DNA of 64,000 bases from Burkholderia territorii (GTDB lineage: Bacteria; Pseudomonadota; Gammaproteobacteria; Burkholderiales; Burkholderiaceae). The stretch covers positions 1-64,000 of the forward strand of contig NZ_CADFEJ010000009.1 of assembly GCF_902833055.1 (NCBI RefSeq), given 5' to 3'. Positions 10,909 through 20,268 of this stretch are shown one piece after another. Position 1 is the first letter of the stretch; each line of letters opens with the position of its first letter. The notes beneath the pieces were generated by a model that saw only the letters and a list, made by a program, of their open reading frames with translations, did no database searches and had not been told where the DNA came from. The position numbers were made by a program, and so were the translations under genes.

Positions 10909-11023
10909 AGCGGGTTCCGCGAAAACCAATCCTGTATTCCCGGCGATTGCGTTCGCCCGAATGCCTCCGGTTAAGGGCACGCGGTCCCCTGAATTTCGAC
11001 ATTCTCGAACAAGTGAGAACATC

Positions 11024-11158
11024 ATGAAACGTACTTACCAACCGTCCGTGACGCGCCGCAAGCGCACCCATGGCTTCCGTGTCCGCATGAAGACGGCAGG
11101 TGGCCGCAAGGTCATCAACGCTCGCCGCGCGAAGGGCCGCAAGCGCCTCGCCATCTAA
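11024..11158 (+). CDS. rpmH: 50S ribosomal protein L34
   Basis: This gene encodes 44 very basic residues, [14 protein letters not shown] to GRKRLAI, the canonical L34 sequence and length. The start is fixed by family identity; a longer upstream reading is spurious. It heads the conserved rpmH-rnpA-yidD-yidC group, which couples a ribosomal protein, RNase P protein and membrane insertion factors. Confidence 0.98.
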
Positions 11159-11164
11159 GGCAGG

Positions 11165-11635
11165 TTGCGCGCTGTGTCCGCCGTCCGCAGTCCTGCGGAA
11201 GGTGCCGTCGAGCCGGGTGCGAATCCGTCGCAGACGAAAGCCGCCTTCCCGAAAGCTGCGCGACTTCTGAAAACGGATGAATTTTCATCCGTTTTTCGTT
11301 TGCGCCCCTGGCGGCGCTCCGCGCACTTCGTGATCTACGGCAAGCCGACCGGCCAGCCTGCCCGCCTGGGGCTCGTCGTCGGGAAGAAGTATGCGCCGCG
11401 TGCAGTGACCCGTAATCTCGTGAAGCGGCTGGCGCGCGAAGCGTTTCGCCTGCGCCGCGCCGAATTCGCCGGTTACGACCTGCTGCTGCGGCAGCACACG
11501 CGCTTCGACAAGAAAGCGCTGCCGAGCGCGGCTTCCGCCCCGCTCGCGGCGATGTGCGCGACCGAAATCCGCGAGCTGCTCGACAGGGCGGCCCGGGAGA
11601 TCGCGCGCCGGGCGTCGAAGCCCGCGTCCGAGTGA
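11165..11635 (+). CDS. rnpA: Ribonuclease P protein component
   Basis: This gene encodes up to 156 residues of the protein subunit that helps the RNase P ribozyme remove tRNA 5' leaders. The RNR signature [13 protein letters not shown] follows [13 protein letters not shown], as in the family. The start is uncertain: TTG at 11165 or GTG at 11174 both fit, and the first 25 residues are not conserved in the family, so an internal start is also possible. The stop of rpmH is only 6 bp from the TTG, supporting co-transcription. Confidence 0.93.
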   Translation: MRAVSAVRSPAEGAVEPGANPSQTKAAFPKAARLLKTDEFSSVFRLRPWRRSAHFVIYGKPTGQPARLGLVVGKKYAPRAVTRNLVKRLAREAFRLRRAEFAGYDLLLRQHTRFDKKALPSAASAPLAAMCATEIRELLDRAAREIARRASKPASE

Positions 11636-11710
11636 CGCATCCGTTCGCGGTGCGGCGTTCGCGCCCGCCCGGCCGGTTTTGACGCGGCGTCGAACGGCGC
11701 CGCCCAAGGT

Positions 11711-11977
11711 ATGAAAACGGTATTGATCGCGTTGCTGCGCTTCTACAAGGTTGCCGTGAGCCCGATGCTCGGCGACCGTTGCCGTTTTTATCCTTCCTGT
11801 TCGGATTACGCGCGCGAGGCAATCCAGTATCATGGCGCCGCGCGCGGCACGTATCTCGCCGTCAGGCGCGTGTGCCGATGCCATCCGTTTTCCGCGGGCG
11901 GCATCGACCTCGTCCCGCCGCCCAACTCCGACACTCGCGCTCGCGGCGAAGCCGACGCGCGGTCCCATCGACTCTGA
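11711..11977 (+). CDS. yidD: Membrane protein insertion efficiency factor YidD
   Basis: This gene encodes 88 residues with the family pattern: a hydrophobic N-terminus, [26 protein letters not shown] with its paired Cys, and [15 protein letters not shown]. YidD assists YidC-dependent insertion of membrane proteins. It ends 8 bp before yidC, the standard order. Confidence 0.95.
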   Translation: MKTVLIALLRFYKVAVSPMLGDRCRFYPSCSDYAREAIQYHGAARGTYLAVRRVCRCHPFSAGGIDLVPPPNSDTRARGEADARSHRL

Positions 11978-11985
11978 GACAACGC

Positions 11986-13641
11986 ATGGATATCAAACGC
12001 ACCGTCCTATGGGTGATCTTCTTCATGTCAGCTGTCATGCTGTACGACAACTGGCAGCGCGACCATGGACGCCCGTCGATGTTCTTCCCGAGCGCCACGC
12101 AGACGGCCCCCGCGGCTGCCGGCGGTGCATCGGGCACGGGCGCGACGACGACCGCAGGTGAAGTGCCTGCCGCGGCCGCGGGCGCGGCACCGTCGACGAC
12201 GGCACCGGCCGCGCAGGCGCAGCTCGTGAAGTTCTCGACCGACGTGTACGACGGCGAAATCGACACGCGCGGCGGCACGCTCGCGAAGCTGACGCTCAAG
12301 AAGCAGGGCGACGGCAAGCAGCCCGACCTGTACATCACGCTGTTCGACCACACGGCCGGCCACACGTATCTCGCGCGCTCGGGGCTGCTCGGCGGCGACT
12401 TCCCGAACCACAACGACGTCTACACGCAGCTGAACCCGGGCTCGACGTCGCTGACGGGCGACCAGAACACGCTAAAGCTGTCGTTCGAATCGCCGGTGAA
12501 GGGCGGCGTGAAGGTCGTGAAGACCTACACGTTCACGCGCGGCAGCTACGTGATCGGCGTCGATACCAAGATCGACAACGTCGGCACCGCACCGGTCACG
12601 CCGACGGTCTACATGGAACTGGTGCGCGACAACACGGCCGTCGAAACGCCGATGTTCTCGCATACGTTCCTCGGGCCGGCGGTCTACACGGACGCGAAGC
12701 ACTTCCAGAAGATCAACTTCAGCGACCTCGACAAGAACAAGGCCGACTACGTGACCTCCGCCGACAACGGCTGGGTCGCGATGGTGCAGCACTACTTCGC
12801 GTCGGCCTGGATTCCGCAGCAGGGCGTGAAGCGCGACATCTACGCTGAAAAGATCGATCCGTCGCTGTACCGCGTCGGCGTGAAGCAGCCTGTGGCCGCG
12901 ATCGCACCGGGCCAGTCGGCCGACGTGCAGGCACGCCTGTTCGCCGGTCCGGAAGAAGAGCGCATGCTCGAAGGCATCGCGCCGGGCCTGGAGCTCGTGA
13001 AGGACTACGGCTGGGTGACGATCATCGCGAAGCCGCTGTTCTGGCTGCTCGAGAAGATCCACAGCTATGTCGGCAACTGGGGCTGGGCGATCGTGCTGCT
13101 GACCGTGCTGATCAAGGCCGTGTTCTTCCCGCTGTCGGCCGCGAGCTACAAGTCGATGGCGCGCATGAAGGAAATCACGCCGCGCATGCAGGCGCTGCGC
13201 GAACGCTTCAAGAGCGATCCGCAGAAGATGAACGCCGCGCTGATGGAGCTGTACAAGACCGAGAAGGTGAATCCGTTCGGCGGCTGCCTGCCGGTCGTGA
13301 TCCAGATCCCGGTGTTCATCTCGCTGTACTGGGTGCTGCTCGCTTCGGTCGAAATGCGCGGCGCGCCGTGGATTCTGTGGATTCACGACCTGTCGCAGCG
13401 CGATCCGTTCTTCATCCTGCCGGTGCTGATGGCCGTGTCGATGTTCGTGCAGACGAGCCTGAACCCGACGCCGCCGGACCCGGTCCAGGCGAAGATGATG
13501 AAGTTCATGCCGATCGCGTTTTCGGTGATGTTCTTCTTCTTCCCGGCCGGCCTGGTGCTGTACTACGTCGTGAACAACGTGCTGTCGATCGCGCAGCAGT
13601 ACTACATCACGCGCAAGCTCGGCGGCGGCAAGAAGGCCTGA
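11986..13641 (+). CDS. yidC: Membrane protein insertase YidC
   Basis: This gene encodes 551 residues from [14 protein letters not shown]. An N-terminal membrane anchor is followed by an Ala/Thr-rich linker (about 35-80), the large periplasmic beta domain (about 80-335), and the conserved five-helix insertase core (from about residue 355, [19 protein letters not shown]) with the hydrophilic groove Arg in YKSMARM. It inserts inner-membrane proteins alone or with SecYEG. A longer frame beginning at 11779 overlaps yidD and is not the gene start. A strong terminator follows at 13686-13719. Confidence 0.98.
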   Translation: MDIKRTVLWVIFFMSAVMLYDNWQRDHGRPSMFFPSATQTAPAAAGGASGTGATTTAGEVPAAAAGAAPSTTAPAAQAQLVKFSTDVYDGEIDTRGGTLAKLTLKKQGDGKQPDLYITLFDHTAGHTYLARSGLLGGDFPNHNDVYTQLNPGSTSLTGDQNTLKLSFESPVKGGVKVVKTYTFTRGSYVIGVDTKIDNVGTAPVTPTVYMELVRDNTAVETPMFSHTFLGPAVYTDAKHFQKINFSDLDKNKADYVTSADNGWVAMVQHYFASAWIPQQGVKRDIYAEKIDPSLYRVGVKQPVAAIAPGQSADVQARLFAGPEEERMLEGIAPGLELVKDYGWVTIIAKPLFWLLEKIHSYVGNWGWAIVLLTVLIKAVFFPLSAASYKSMARMKEITPRMQALRERFKSDPQKMNAALMELYKTEKVNPFGGCLPVVIQIPVFISLYWVLLASVEMRGAPWILWIHDLSQRDPFFILPVLMAVSMFVQTSLNPTPPDPVQAKMMKFMPIAFSVMFFFFPAGLVLYYVVNNVLSIAQQYYITRKLGGGKKA

Positions 13642-13685
13642 TGGATGTCCCGCACGCGGGCGGCCAGCCGCCCGCGATGCACGAG

Positions 13686-13719
13686 AAAAAGCCGCATGGT
13701 TTTATCCATGCGGCTTTTT
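13686..13719 (+). terminator. yidC terminator (likely bidirectional)
   Basis: GCCGCATGG (13691-13699) pairs with CCATGCGGC (13706-13714), with a T run at 13715-13719 and an A run at 13686-13690. It can end yidC and, on the other strand, the convergent regulator gene. Confidence 0.92.
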
Positions 13720-13773
13720 CGTTTTCGGCGACTGGCGGCGCGGCAGGGTGTGGCGAAGGCCGGCCGTTGCGGT

Positions 13774-14238
13774 TCAGCCCTTCTTCGCTTCGTTCTTCGC
13801 GTCGCTGCCGTAGAACTGCTCGATCAGTTCCTGGACGAGGTAACGTTGATGCGGCGGCAGCGCCTCGATCTTCGACGCGAGCTCGATCGTCTCGGGTGTC
13901 GGCGGATAGCGCTCGTCGCGCGGCAGCGGTTGCGGCGTTGGATGTTCGGCCACGCTCGGCGATGGGCCGTAATGCAGCCAATGCAGTTCGACGCGCAACC
14001 ATTCGGCGAGCGTTTCGAGTTTGTCCGGCGTCGGGATCGTCCGGCCGGTCAGCCATTTGTGCGCGGTTTGCGGCGAAACCGGCTGCGCACCGTGGTGACG
14101 CAGGTTGAACCGGTTCGCGAGTTCGGTCGCGCCGGTGACCTTCTCCGGGCTGCGCCTCAAGGCGAATTTCAGGCGTTCCGAAAACGCTGATTTTTCTTCG
14201 GGTGTCGGCATGAGGTGATTGTGCAATTCCACCGGCAC
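13774..14238 (-). CDS. XRE-type HTH transcriptional regulator
   Basis: This gene encodes up to 154 residues. A helix-turn-helix lies in the first half (VTGATELANRFN, then SPQTAHKWLTGRTIPTPDKL), typical of XRE or Cro/CI-like proteins in which the HTH reads TAHKWLTGR. The C-terminal half has a Pro-rich linker and a helical region (LPPHQRYLVQELIEQFYG). The start is uncertain: GTG at 14238, GTG at 14232 or ATG at 14211 are all possible, and the last is the most family-like. It lies alone, convergent with yidC. Target genes are unknown. Confidence 0.75.
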   Translation of the reverse strand: MPVELHNHLMPTPEEKSAFSERLKFALRRSPEKVTGATELANRFNLRHHGAQPVSPQTAHKWLTGRTIPTPDKLETLAEWLRVELHWLHYGPSPSVAEHPTPQPLPRDERYPPTPETIELASKIEALPPHQRYLVQELIEQFYGSDAKNEAKKG

Positions 14239-14548
14239 CTCTCAGACAACCATATAGGATAAACATAGCTTATTTGGATGAATCCGAACCTGTCGAGGAT
14301 CGTCCCGAGCAATGAGGAGGGGCGAGCGCGGGCCTTTGCGGAAGGCATACTCGTCCGAAATGGACAGTACCTAGCGGCGCGGCGGTAATACTCGACTTAG
14401 CTCCGTCGGGATAAATTCGGGCGAGTTCGAAACCGACGTGGCGTCGGGTAGCGTTCGGGCCGGCACGCTACAATGCCGGCGTCCCGATGCCCGAACCGTT
14501 GCGTGAGCGCATCATTGACCCTCCGTTCACCCGATTCCAGCGATTTCC
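14239..14548. other. Intergenic region before mnmE
   Basis: These 310 bases hold the divergent promoters of the XRE regulator and mnmE. A TACAAT hexamer at 14469-14474 could be the mnmE -10 box, but no good -35 was found. No gene was seen. Confidence 0.4.
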
Positions 14549-15943
14549 ATGCTTGCTACCGATTCCGATCCGATCGTCGCCATTGCCACTGCTGCCGGCC
14601 GGGGCGGTATCGGGGTCGTCCGCGTATCGTTCGGGCGCGCCGGCGAGGCCGCCGCGCTGCCGCTGATCGACGCGTTGTGCGGGCAGCGGCTCGCGCCGCG
14701 CCATGCGAGCTACGTGCCGTTTCTCGACGAGCACGGCGCGCCGCTCGACCGCGGGATCGCGCTGTATTTCCCCGCGCCGCATTCGTACACCGGCGAGCAC
14801 GTGCTGGAACTGCAGGGGCATGGCGGGCCGATCGTGATGCAGCTGTTGCTGCAGCGCTGCCTGGATGCGGGGCGCGGCTTCGGGCTGCGGCTTGCGGAAC
14901 CGGGCGAATTCACGCGGCGCGCGTTCCTGAACGACAAGCTGGACCTCGCGCAGGCCGAGGCCGTCGCCGACCTGATCGAGGCGAGCACCGAAGCGGCGGC
15001 GCGCTCGGCCGGGCGCTCGCTCGACGGCGCGTTCTCGCGGCAGATCCACGCGCTGGTCGAGGATGTGATCACGTTGCGGATGCTGGTCGAGGCGACGCTC
15101 GATTTCCCCGAAGAGGAAATCGACTTCCTGGAAGCGGCCGATGCGCGCGGCAAGCTGGTGAAGATCCGCGAGCAACTGGCGCACGTGCTCGGCGACGCGC
15201 GGCAGGGTGCGCTGTTGCGCGAGGGGCTGTCGGTCGTGCTCGCGGGGCAGCCGAACGTCGGCAAGTCGTCTCTGCTGAATGCGCTGGCCGGTGCGGAGCT
15301 GGCGATCGTCACGCCGATCGCGGGCACGACGCGCGACAAGGTCGCGCAGACGATCCAGGTCGAAGGAATTCCGCTGCACATCATCGATACGGCGGGGTTG
15401 CGCGAGACGGAGGACGAAGTCGAGCGGATCGGGATCGCACGGACATGGAGCGAGATCGAGCGCGCGGACGTCGTGCTGCACCTGCTCGATTCGCGCACCG
15501 GGATGACGGCGGACGACGAGACGATCGCCGCGCGGTTCCCGGATGGCGTGCCGGTGGTGCGCGTGCTGAACAAGACGGATCTGACCGGCGTGCCGGCGTG
15601 CGTCGAGCATCCGGCGGCCGAAGGCGATCTGACCGAGGTGCATCTGTCGGCGAAGCGTGGCGACGGGATCGACCTGCTGCGCGCTGAACTGCTGCGGATC
15701 GCGGGGTGGCAGGCCGGTGCCGAAGGCGTTTATCTGGCGCGCGAGCGGCATTTGATCGCGCTGCGGGCTGCGCAGGCGCATCTCGCGCAGGCGGCCGATC
15801 ATGCGGAGCAGCGGGCGCAATCGCTCGATCTGTTCGCGGAGGAACTGCGGCTCGCGCAGGAACAGCTCAATGCGATTACCGGGGAGTTCACTTCGGATGA
15901 TCTGCTGGGCGTGATTTTCAGCAGGTTCTGTATTGGGAAGTGA
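14549..15943 (+). CDS. mnmE: tRNA modification GTPase MnmE (TrmE)
   Basis: This gene encodes 464 residues. An N-terminal folate-binding domain (1-120) is followed by a helical domain that contains the GTPase: P-loop [12 protein letters not shown], switch [18 protein letters not shown], and NKTD for base recognition. The C-terminal FCIGK carries the invariant Cys. With MnmG it forms the carboxymethylaminomethyl group on wobble uridines. The length and motifs are complete. It follows the yidC group, as in many proteobacteria, with one regulator gene in between. Confidence 0.98.
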   Translation: MLATDSDPIVAIATAAGRGGIGVVRVSFGRAGEAAALPLIDALCGQRLAPRHASYVPFLDEHGAPLDRGIALYFPAPHSYTGEHVLELQGHGGPIVMQLLLQRCLDAGRGFGLRLAEPGEFTRRAFLNDKLDLAQAEAVADLIEASTEAAARSAGRSLDGAFSRQIHALVEDVITLRMLVEATLDFPEEEIDFLEAADARGKLVKIREQLAHVLGDARQGALLREGLSVVLAGQPNVGKSSLLNALAGAELAIVTPIAGTTRDKVAQTIQVEGIPLHIIDTAGLRETEDEVERIGIARTWSEIERADVVLHLLDSRTGMTADDETIAARFPDGVPVVRVLNKTDLTGVPACVEHPAAEGDLTEVHLSAKRGDGIDLLRAELLRIAGWQAGAEGVYLARERHLIALRAAQAHLAQAADHAEQRAQSLDLFAEELRLAQEQLNAITGEFTSDDLLGVIFSRFCIGK

Positions 15944-16271
15944 GCGGACCTTCCCGCCCAATGCTGGCTCTTCGAGTTCCCCCTCTTGCCATTTTCGGCA
16001 TCTCAAGTCCGTTGCGAGACGAGCGCTCTTCCGATGACGGACGCCGTGCCACGCAGCATCAAGCGGCGGACACCATCGAGCGTTGACGGGGAAAACTTGC
16101 CGGGGTCGGCTTCGCGTTCGAGGCCGGACGTGATTTGGGCAGAATCCGCAGATAGATGCCGAAGGTTACGAAGGCTTTCCGAAATTCATGAGGAAAGACG
16201 CAACTGCCGTTTCCGTCAGTCCGGATCAGTCGACCCGGACGGCGCCATCGACACAGCCGGGATGGAATACC
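15944..16271. other. Intergenic region after mnmE
   Basis: No supported gene, repeat or strong terminator was found in these 328 bases. Open frames across it have no recognisable family. Confidence 0.4.
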
Positions 16272-16400
16272 TCAATCCCAATCCCGATGATGATGGTGGT
16301 AATACCCGCCTCCACCGTAATACCCGCCACCATCAGGCACCACGATGCAGCCGCTCAACAACACGGCCACGCCGGCAATCAGCAAAAGGGTTTTCTTCAT
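16272..16400 (-). CDS. Tiny lipoprotein, 42 residues
   Basis: This short gene encodes 42 residues. It begins MKKTLLLIAGVAVLLSGC, a textbook lipoprotein signal with lipobox L-S-G-C and Cys18 as the lipidation site. The mature part is only about 25 residues: IVVPDGGGYYGGGGYY, then four His and RDWD. The minus strand has AGG about 8 nt before the ATG. The Gly/Tyr/His-rich tail recalls small surface or metal-binding lipoproteins, but I do not recognise a family. It lies downstream of the diguanylate cyclase on the same strand, with 149 bp between, so it may be separate. No function is assigned. Confidence 0.7.
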   Translation of the reverse strand: MKKTLLLIAGVAVLLSGCIVVPDGGGYYGGGGYYHHHHRDWD

Positions 16401-16549
16401 CGCGCTCACCTGCTCGGATTCGACATGAACCCAGCATAGCGAGCGCCTTCAACACCGGCTGTAAGCGATCGTTTCCCGGTGCCGCATTCGGTAACGGCGG
16501 ATTATTCCGGTCACAATGACCGTAACAAATTCCCAATCCGCAGACGTTT

Positions 16550-17908
16550 TCACGCGACCACGACGCGGTTTCGTCCCGCATCCTTCGCGCGATACAGCGC
16601 GGCATCGGCGGCTTCGATCAATGCATCGGGCGTCGAGAGCTCGTCGGCCGACACGGTCGCGCAGCCGACGCTGACGCTCACGCGCCCGGCCGGCGACGAC
16701 GGCATCGCCAGATCGAGCCGCAGCACGGCTTCGCGCACTTCCTCGGCAACGACGCGTGCCCCGCGCGCGCCGGTGTTCGGCAGCACGATCGCGAACTCCT
16801 CGCCGCCGTAGCGCGCGACGAGATCCGCGGGGCGCCGCACCGCGCCGGCCAGCGCATTCGCGACGGCGATCAGGCATGCATCGCCCTTCACGTGACCGAA
16901 CGCGTCGTTGTAGGCCTTGAAGTGATCGACGTCGACCATCAGCAGCGACATCGGCTCGCCTTGCCGCCGCGCCTGCAGGAACAGCGTGTGGAAATGATCG
17001 TTGAAGTGGCTGCGGTTGAACGCGCCGGTCAGCCCGTCGCGCGCGGAGGAGCGAACCAGCGTCGCATGCGCCTCGAACAGCTGCTGATACAGCTTCGTCA
17101 CTTCCCATGCGAGCACGCACACCAGCACACCGGGCGTGAACATGCTGAACACGCGCGCGAGGTACCAGCCGACGGTGAAGCGGTTCGTGGTCAGCAGGTT
17201 CAGCGTCGTGTCGGTGAGGCATGCGAGCACGGCGATCGCGAGCCAGAGGTCGAGCGTCGTGCGCAACCGGCCGGCGGCCAGCACGGCGACGAGTGCGAGC
17301 GCATTGAGGATCCACACGATCAGCGCGATGCCGTTGACGGGAAGCGCGCCTGCATCGGCCGGCGGACGGAATGCGGGCGGCAGTGCGACGTTCAGCGCGA
17401 GCACGCACAGCAGCGCGGCGGCGACGGCCGGGCCGCCGACGAGCGCATAGGTCCACAGGCGCGTCTGCGCCGTGCCGACCGGCGCGCGCGTGAGCCGCTC
17501 GCGTGCGAGCAGCGCGGCCATCACGAAGCATGGAAAGCCGGCATGCCAGAAGACCCACATCCACGCGGCGCTTTGCGGACGCGCGCCGAGCAGGCCATGC
17601 GGCGCGAATACGCCGGGAAAGGTGAGCAGCTGCAGCGCGACGGCGAGTGCGGTGAACGCATAGGCGCCGCCGAGCGCACCGAGCACGGGCTGGCGGGTGA
17701 CGGTGAACTGCGCGCCGAGGAAAAACGCGGCGATGCTCGCGGTCGTGAATACGGTCAGCGCGCACATCGGCATGAACGGCTCGACGGCCGGCAGCGCGAC
17801 GTTCGCGTGCGGCACGGCGATCCCGAGCGCAAGCACGATGACGAGCGCGGTCAGCGCGCCGAACCAGAGCTGCCGGCGCGTGGTGTGCTGGATCAGGATG
17901 CCTTCCAT
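16550..17908 (-). CDS. Membrane-bound diguanylate cyclase (GGDEF)
   Basis: This gene encodes 452 residues. The first 250 or so residues form about eight hydrophobic membrane segments of a MASE-type (probably MASE4-like) sensor. A GGDEF domain follows, with DVDHFKAYND and the active-site GGEEF at about 368-372. An RPAD sequence about 9 residues before it matches the RxxD inhibitory site, so product feedback is likely. Predicted function is c-di-GMP synthesis in response to an unknown membrane or small-molecule signal. No partner phosphodiesterase is adjacent. The start ATG at 17908 fits the first membrane segment. Confidence 0.9.
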   Translation of the reverse strand: MEGILIQHTTRRQLWFGALTALVIVLALGIAVPHANVALPAVEPFMPMCALTVFTTASIAAFFLGAQFTVTRQPVLGALGGAYAFTALAVALQLLTFPGVFAPHGLLGARPQSAAWMWVFWHAGFPCFVMAALLARERLTRAPVGTAQTRLWTYALVGGPAVAAALLCVLALNVALPPAFRPPADAGALPVNGIALIVWILNALALVAVLAAGRLRTTLDLWLAIAVLACLTDTTLNLLTTNRFTVGWYLARVFSMFTPGVLVCVLAWEVTKLYQQLFEAHATLVRSSARDGLTGAFNRSHFNDHFHTLFLQARRQGEPMSLLMVDVDHFKAYNDAFGHVKGDACLIAVANALAGAVRRPADLVARYGGEEFAIVLPNTGARGARVVAEEVREAVLRLDLAMPSSPAGRVSVSVGCATVSADELSTPDALIEAADAALYRAKDAGRNRVVVA

Positions 17909-18018
17909 GGATTCCCCCGGGCGCTCGTGCGGTCACGCCCGGTCTTGGCGCCGGGCGGCATGCATCCGGCCGCGGCGCGACCGGTGCGGCCCGATCCTAT
18001 CGCGTTATTCGCGCGCGC

Positions 18019-18267
18019 TCAAATTCCGAGGCCGGGGCCGAAATTGCCGGCGACCCAGCGCGTGACGGCATCGACGTCCGCGTAGTCCTGTTCGGGCAGG
18101 CCGTCGAGCATCGCCAGCACTTCGTTGCTCGCGCCGGCGTCGCGCGCGGCGTCGACGATCGCATCCTTGTTCGCCGGGTAGCGCACGGCGGCCAGCACGT
18201 CGGCGATCTGCAGATCGATCGCCTCGCCGGGGATATCGTGTGGAGGAAGGGCGGGTTTGTCGTTCAC
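18019..18267 (-). CDS. DUF2795 domain protein
   Basis: This gene encodes 82 residues from a GTG at 18267; a longer reading of 29 residues from 18354 is open but the extra part looks non-coding. The sequence IADVLAAVRYPANKDAIVDAARDAGASNEVLAMLDGLPEQDY is typical of DUF2795, a small helical domain whose role is unknown. It stands alone on the minus strand before the diguanylate cyclase gene. The start is not certain. Confidence 0.75.
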   Translation of the reverse strand: MNDKPALPPHDIPGEAIDLQIADVLAAVRYPANKDAIVDAARDAGASNEVLAMLDGLPEQDYADVDAVTRWVAGNFGPGLGI

Positions 18268-18376
18268 GTCGGCGTCTCGCTGGTTGAGCGGGAATCGGTT
18301 CGTAGCGGATGCGGCACCGTCCGACCGGCTGCGGACGAGCGGCCCGGACGGCATGCCTGCGGGAATTTCGATGGAC

Positions 18377-18547
18377 TCAGTGTCCGCGCCGCACGCGGCG
18401 CCACGGATGCTTCCAGTCGATATGCGGGGCGTTTTCGTCGCGCGGATGCTGGCGCCGATGTTCCTGCCACAGTTCGTCGGAGAACAGCGCAGCCACGATC
18501 ACGAGTGGCAGCACGAGGAAGATGCCGAGTATGACTTGCTCGATCAC
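18377..18547 (-). CDS. Small single-pass membrane protein, 56 residues
   Basis: This gene encodes 56 residues from a GTG at 18547 preceded by an ideal ribosome binding site (AAGGAGG, 5-nt spacing). Residues 5-22 form one hydrophobic segment (VILGIFLVLPLVIVAALF). The cytoplasmic or periplasmic tail is charged and rich in His, Arg and Trp (DELWQEHRRQHPRD, HIDWKHPWRR). No family is recognised. The strong ribosome binding site, the membrane segment and the in-frame stop together support a real gene, but conservation is untested. Confidence 0.6.
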   Translation of the reverse strand: MIEQVILGIFLVLPLVIVAALFSDELWQEHRRQHPRDENAPHIDWKHPWRRVRRGH

Positions 18548-18699
18548 GATAGCCTCCTTGCGGTGGCAGGAACCCTTGCTCCCATTCTAGGCTCTGAACC
18601 TCGCCCGCGTTCAACTTCTTGCAGCGCGGAATGCGCCGCGTTCGCGGTGTCGCGCCACGGGCGCTTCATGCGCACGCGGCCATCAAAAAGGACACGAAC

Positions 18700-19245
18700 A
18701 TGCAACTCCAGAACGACAAGCACACGCTTGCACTGCGGCCGCTGGAGCGCCAGGACCTGCGCTTCGTTCACGAGCTGAACAACGACGCGAAGATCATGCG
18801 CTACTGGTTCGAGGAGCCGTATGAAACCTTCTCCGAGCTGTCGCAACTGTATGACCGTCACGTGCACGACCAGCGCGAGCGCCGCTTCGTCGCGGTCGAT
18901 CCGCAGGGCGAGCTGGTCGGCCTCGTCGAATTGATCGAGCTCGACTACATTCACCGGCGCGGCGAATTCCAGATCATCATCGCCCCCCAATGCCAGGGGC
19001 GCGGCTATGCGGGCCAGGCGACGCGGCTCGCGATCGAATATGCGTTCAAGGTGCTGAACATGCGCAAGCTGTACCTGATCGTCGATACGTCGAATGCGGC
19101 GGCGATCCACGTGTACGAAAAATGCGGATTCCAGCACGAGGCGGAATTGAAGGAAGAATTTTTCGGAAACGGCGCGTATCACAACGCTTATCGCATGTGC
19201 ATTTTCCAGCGCGATTATTTCGAGCGGCCGCAATCGGTCGAATGA
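18700..19245 (+). CDS. speG: Spermidine N1-acetyltransferase
   Basis: This gene encodes 181 residues from the ATG at 18700 with AAGGACA in front. The GNAT fold is evident and the sequence closely follows E. coli Spe[39 protein letters not shown], the acetyl-CoA loop [14 protein letters not shown], and [10 protein letters not shown] at the end. It acetylates spermidine or spermine and so controls polyamine levels under stress. It is a stand-alone gene. Confidence 0.93.
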   Translation: MQLQNDKHTLALRPLERQDLRFVHELNNDAKIMRYWFEEPYETFSELSQLYDRHVHDQRERRFVAVDPQGELVGLVELIELDYIHRRGEFQIIIAPQCQGRGYAGQATRLAIEYAFKVLNMRKLYLIVDTSNAAAIHVYEKCGFQHEAELKEEFFGNGAYHNAYRMCIFQRDYFERPQSVE

Positions 19246-19743
19246 CGCCGGGTAAACCATTGGCGAAGACGCCCGGCGGTCATGTGCTGCCTCCGGTGTT
19301 CGGCCCATTCGGGAAAATACGGGTAAATACGAGTGCGCTTATACCTGGCATTTTTCTTGTATGGAGTAAATCCGGTTCCGCACTGCGGTAAATTCATGTC
19401 GTTTCGAATGACTTTATGTGCAACGCATCAAAATGCCCCGGATATTGAAATGAATTATCCAAGCCGTTCATCCGGGGCTTTGCGAATTCGCTGACAACCT
19501 TGCCTGACAATGCTTTGCGCCCGGCGGCGCGGGCGAATCATCCTGAAGGCAGACGTTGCCGCGCGTGTGCGCCAAACGAAAAACCGTGTGCGCGCAGGGT
19601 GCGACAATTCGCCGCTATTGCGATCGCACAACAAATGTGCTTGATATCGCTTGCCGGTCTTCTAAAGTGAAAAACGCGGGTTGACGATCACCTTTAAACA
19701 CATAGCTAACCGAGCCTGGTGCCCGCAAGCCTGGAGACAGAAC
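19246..19743. other. Intergenic region with a long-loop hairpin
   Basis: There is no gene in these 498 bases. GCCCCGGAT (19435-19443) and ATCCGGGGC (19470-19478) form a perfect 9-bp inverted repeat with a 26-nt loop and a short T run, possibly a weak speG terminator. A promoter-like pair lies at 19641-19668. Confidence 0.45.
19641..19668 (+). promoter_or_regulatory. Candidate promoter of the secreted protein gene
   Basis: TTGATA (19641-19646) and TAAAGT (19663-19668) are separated by 16 bp. They lie about 75 bp before the start codon at 19744, a normal distance. Confidence 0.5.
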
Positions 19744-20091
19744 ATGATGAAGCGTACCGGTGTCCTCTTTGCCCTCGTCGGCGCATTTTCGCTGGTGTCG
19801 ATCGCCCAGGCGGGCGGTGATGCGGCTCTCCAGCCGAAGCAGGAAATCCAGCTGACGAAGAATGCGTGGGGCTGTCTGTCGAAAGACAATCTGGATTCCG
19901 TACTGAGTCACGAGCGTGATGGCAAGTCGCAGGCGAAGCAGCAGTACTTCGACGACTACCGTTGCCTGTCGGTGCCGGAAGGCCAGCGCTTCCGCGTGGT
20001 GTCGGTCGAACAGGGCGACGTCCAGTTCGTCAGCGCCGACAACAGCGACCAGCAGGGCCTCTGGACCGACTCGCGCTTCGTCAAGCAGTAA
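19744..20091 (+). CDS. Secreted protein of unknown function
   Basis: This gene encodes 115 residues. The N-terminus MMKRTGVLFALVGAFSLVSIAQA is a Sec signal peptide with cleavage expected after AQA near residue 23. The mature protein of about 92 residues has two Cys (WGCLSKDN and YRCLSVPEG) that could form a disulfide, and a predicted strand-rich C-terminal half (FRVVSVEQGDVQFVS). It is probably periplasmic. I do not recognise a domain. It lies between speG and yaeQ with its own candidate promoter. Confidence 0.75.
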   Translation: MMKRTGVLFALVGAFSLVSIAQAGGDAALQPKQEIQLTKNAWGCLSKDNLDSVLSHERDGKSQAKQQYFDDYRCLSVPEGQRFRVVSVEQGDVQFVSADNSDQQGLWTDSRFVKQ

Positions 20092-20268
20092 TCCGCACGA
20101 ACGCCTCTCGCCCCCGCACGCCGGCCGGAACCGCCGGCGGCGCGACACGAACGCGGCCCGGCCGATGCCGGGCCGTCGTGCTGTGGAGCGCCCGTCGCAC
20201 GCCCGGCGGCGCGCATTCGGTATCATCACGGCCCGACCGAACCGAATGCCCGCCCGGGCCGACTCCGC

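Larger units (their letters stand above)
10603..11023. other. oriC: dnaA-rpmH intergenic region, candidate origin of replication
   Basis: This 421-bp region separates divergent dnaA and rpmH, the usual place of the origin in many proteobacteria. I see one exact DnaA box (10805-10813) and an AT-richer patch near 10875-10910 in a GC-rich setting. No further exact boxes were found by eye, so the origin call is weak. It also holds the promoters of dnaA and rpmH. Confidence 0.45.
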
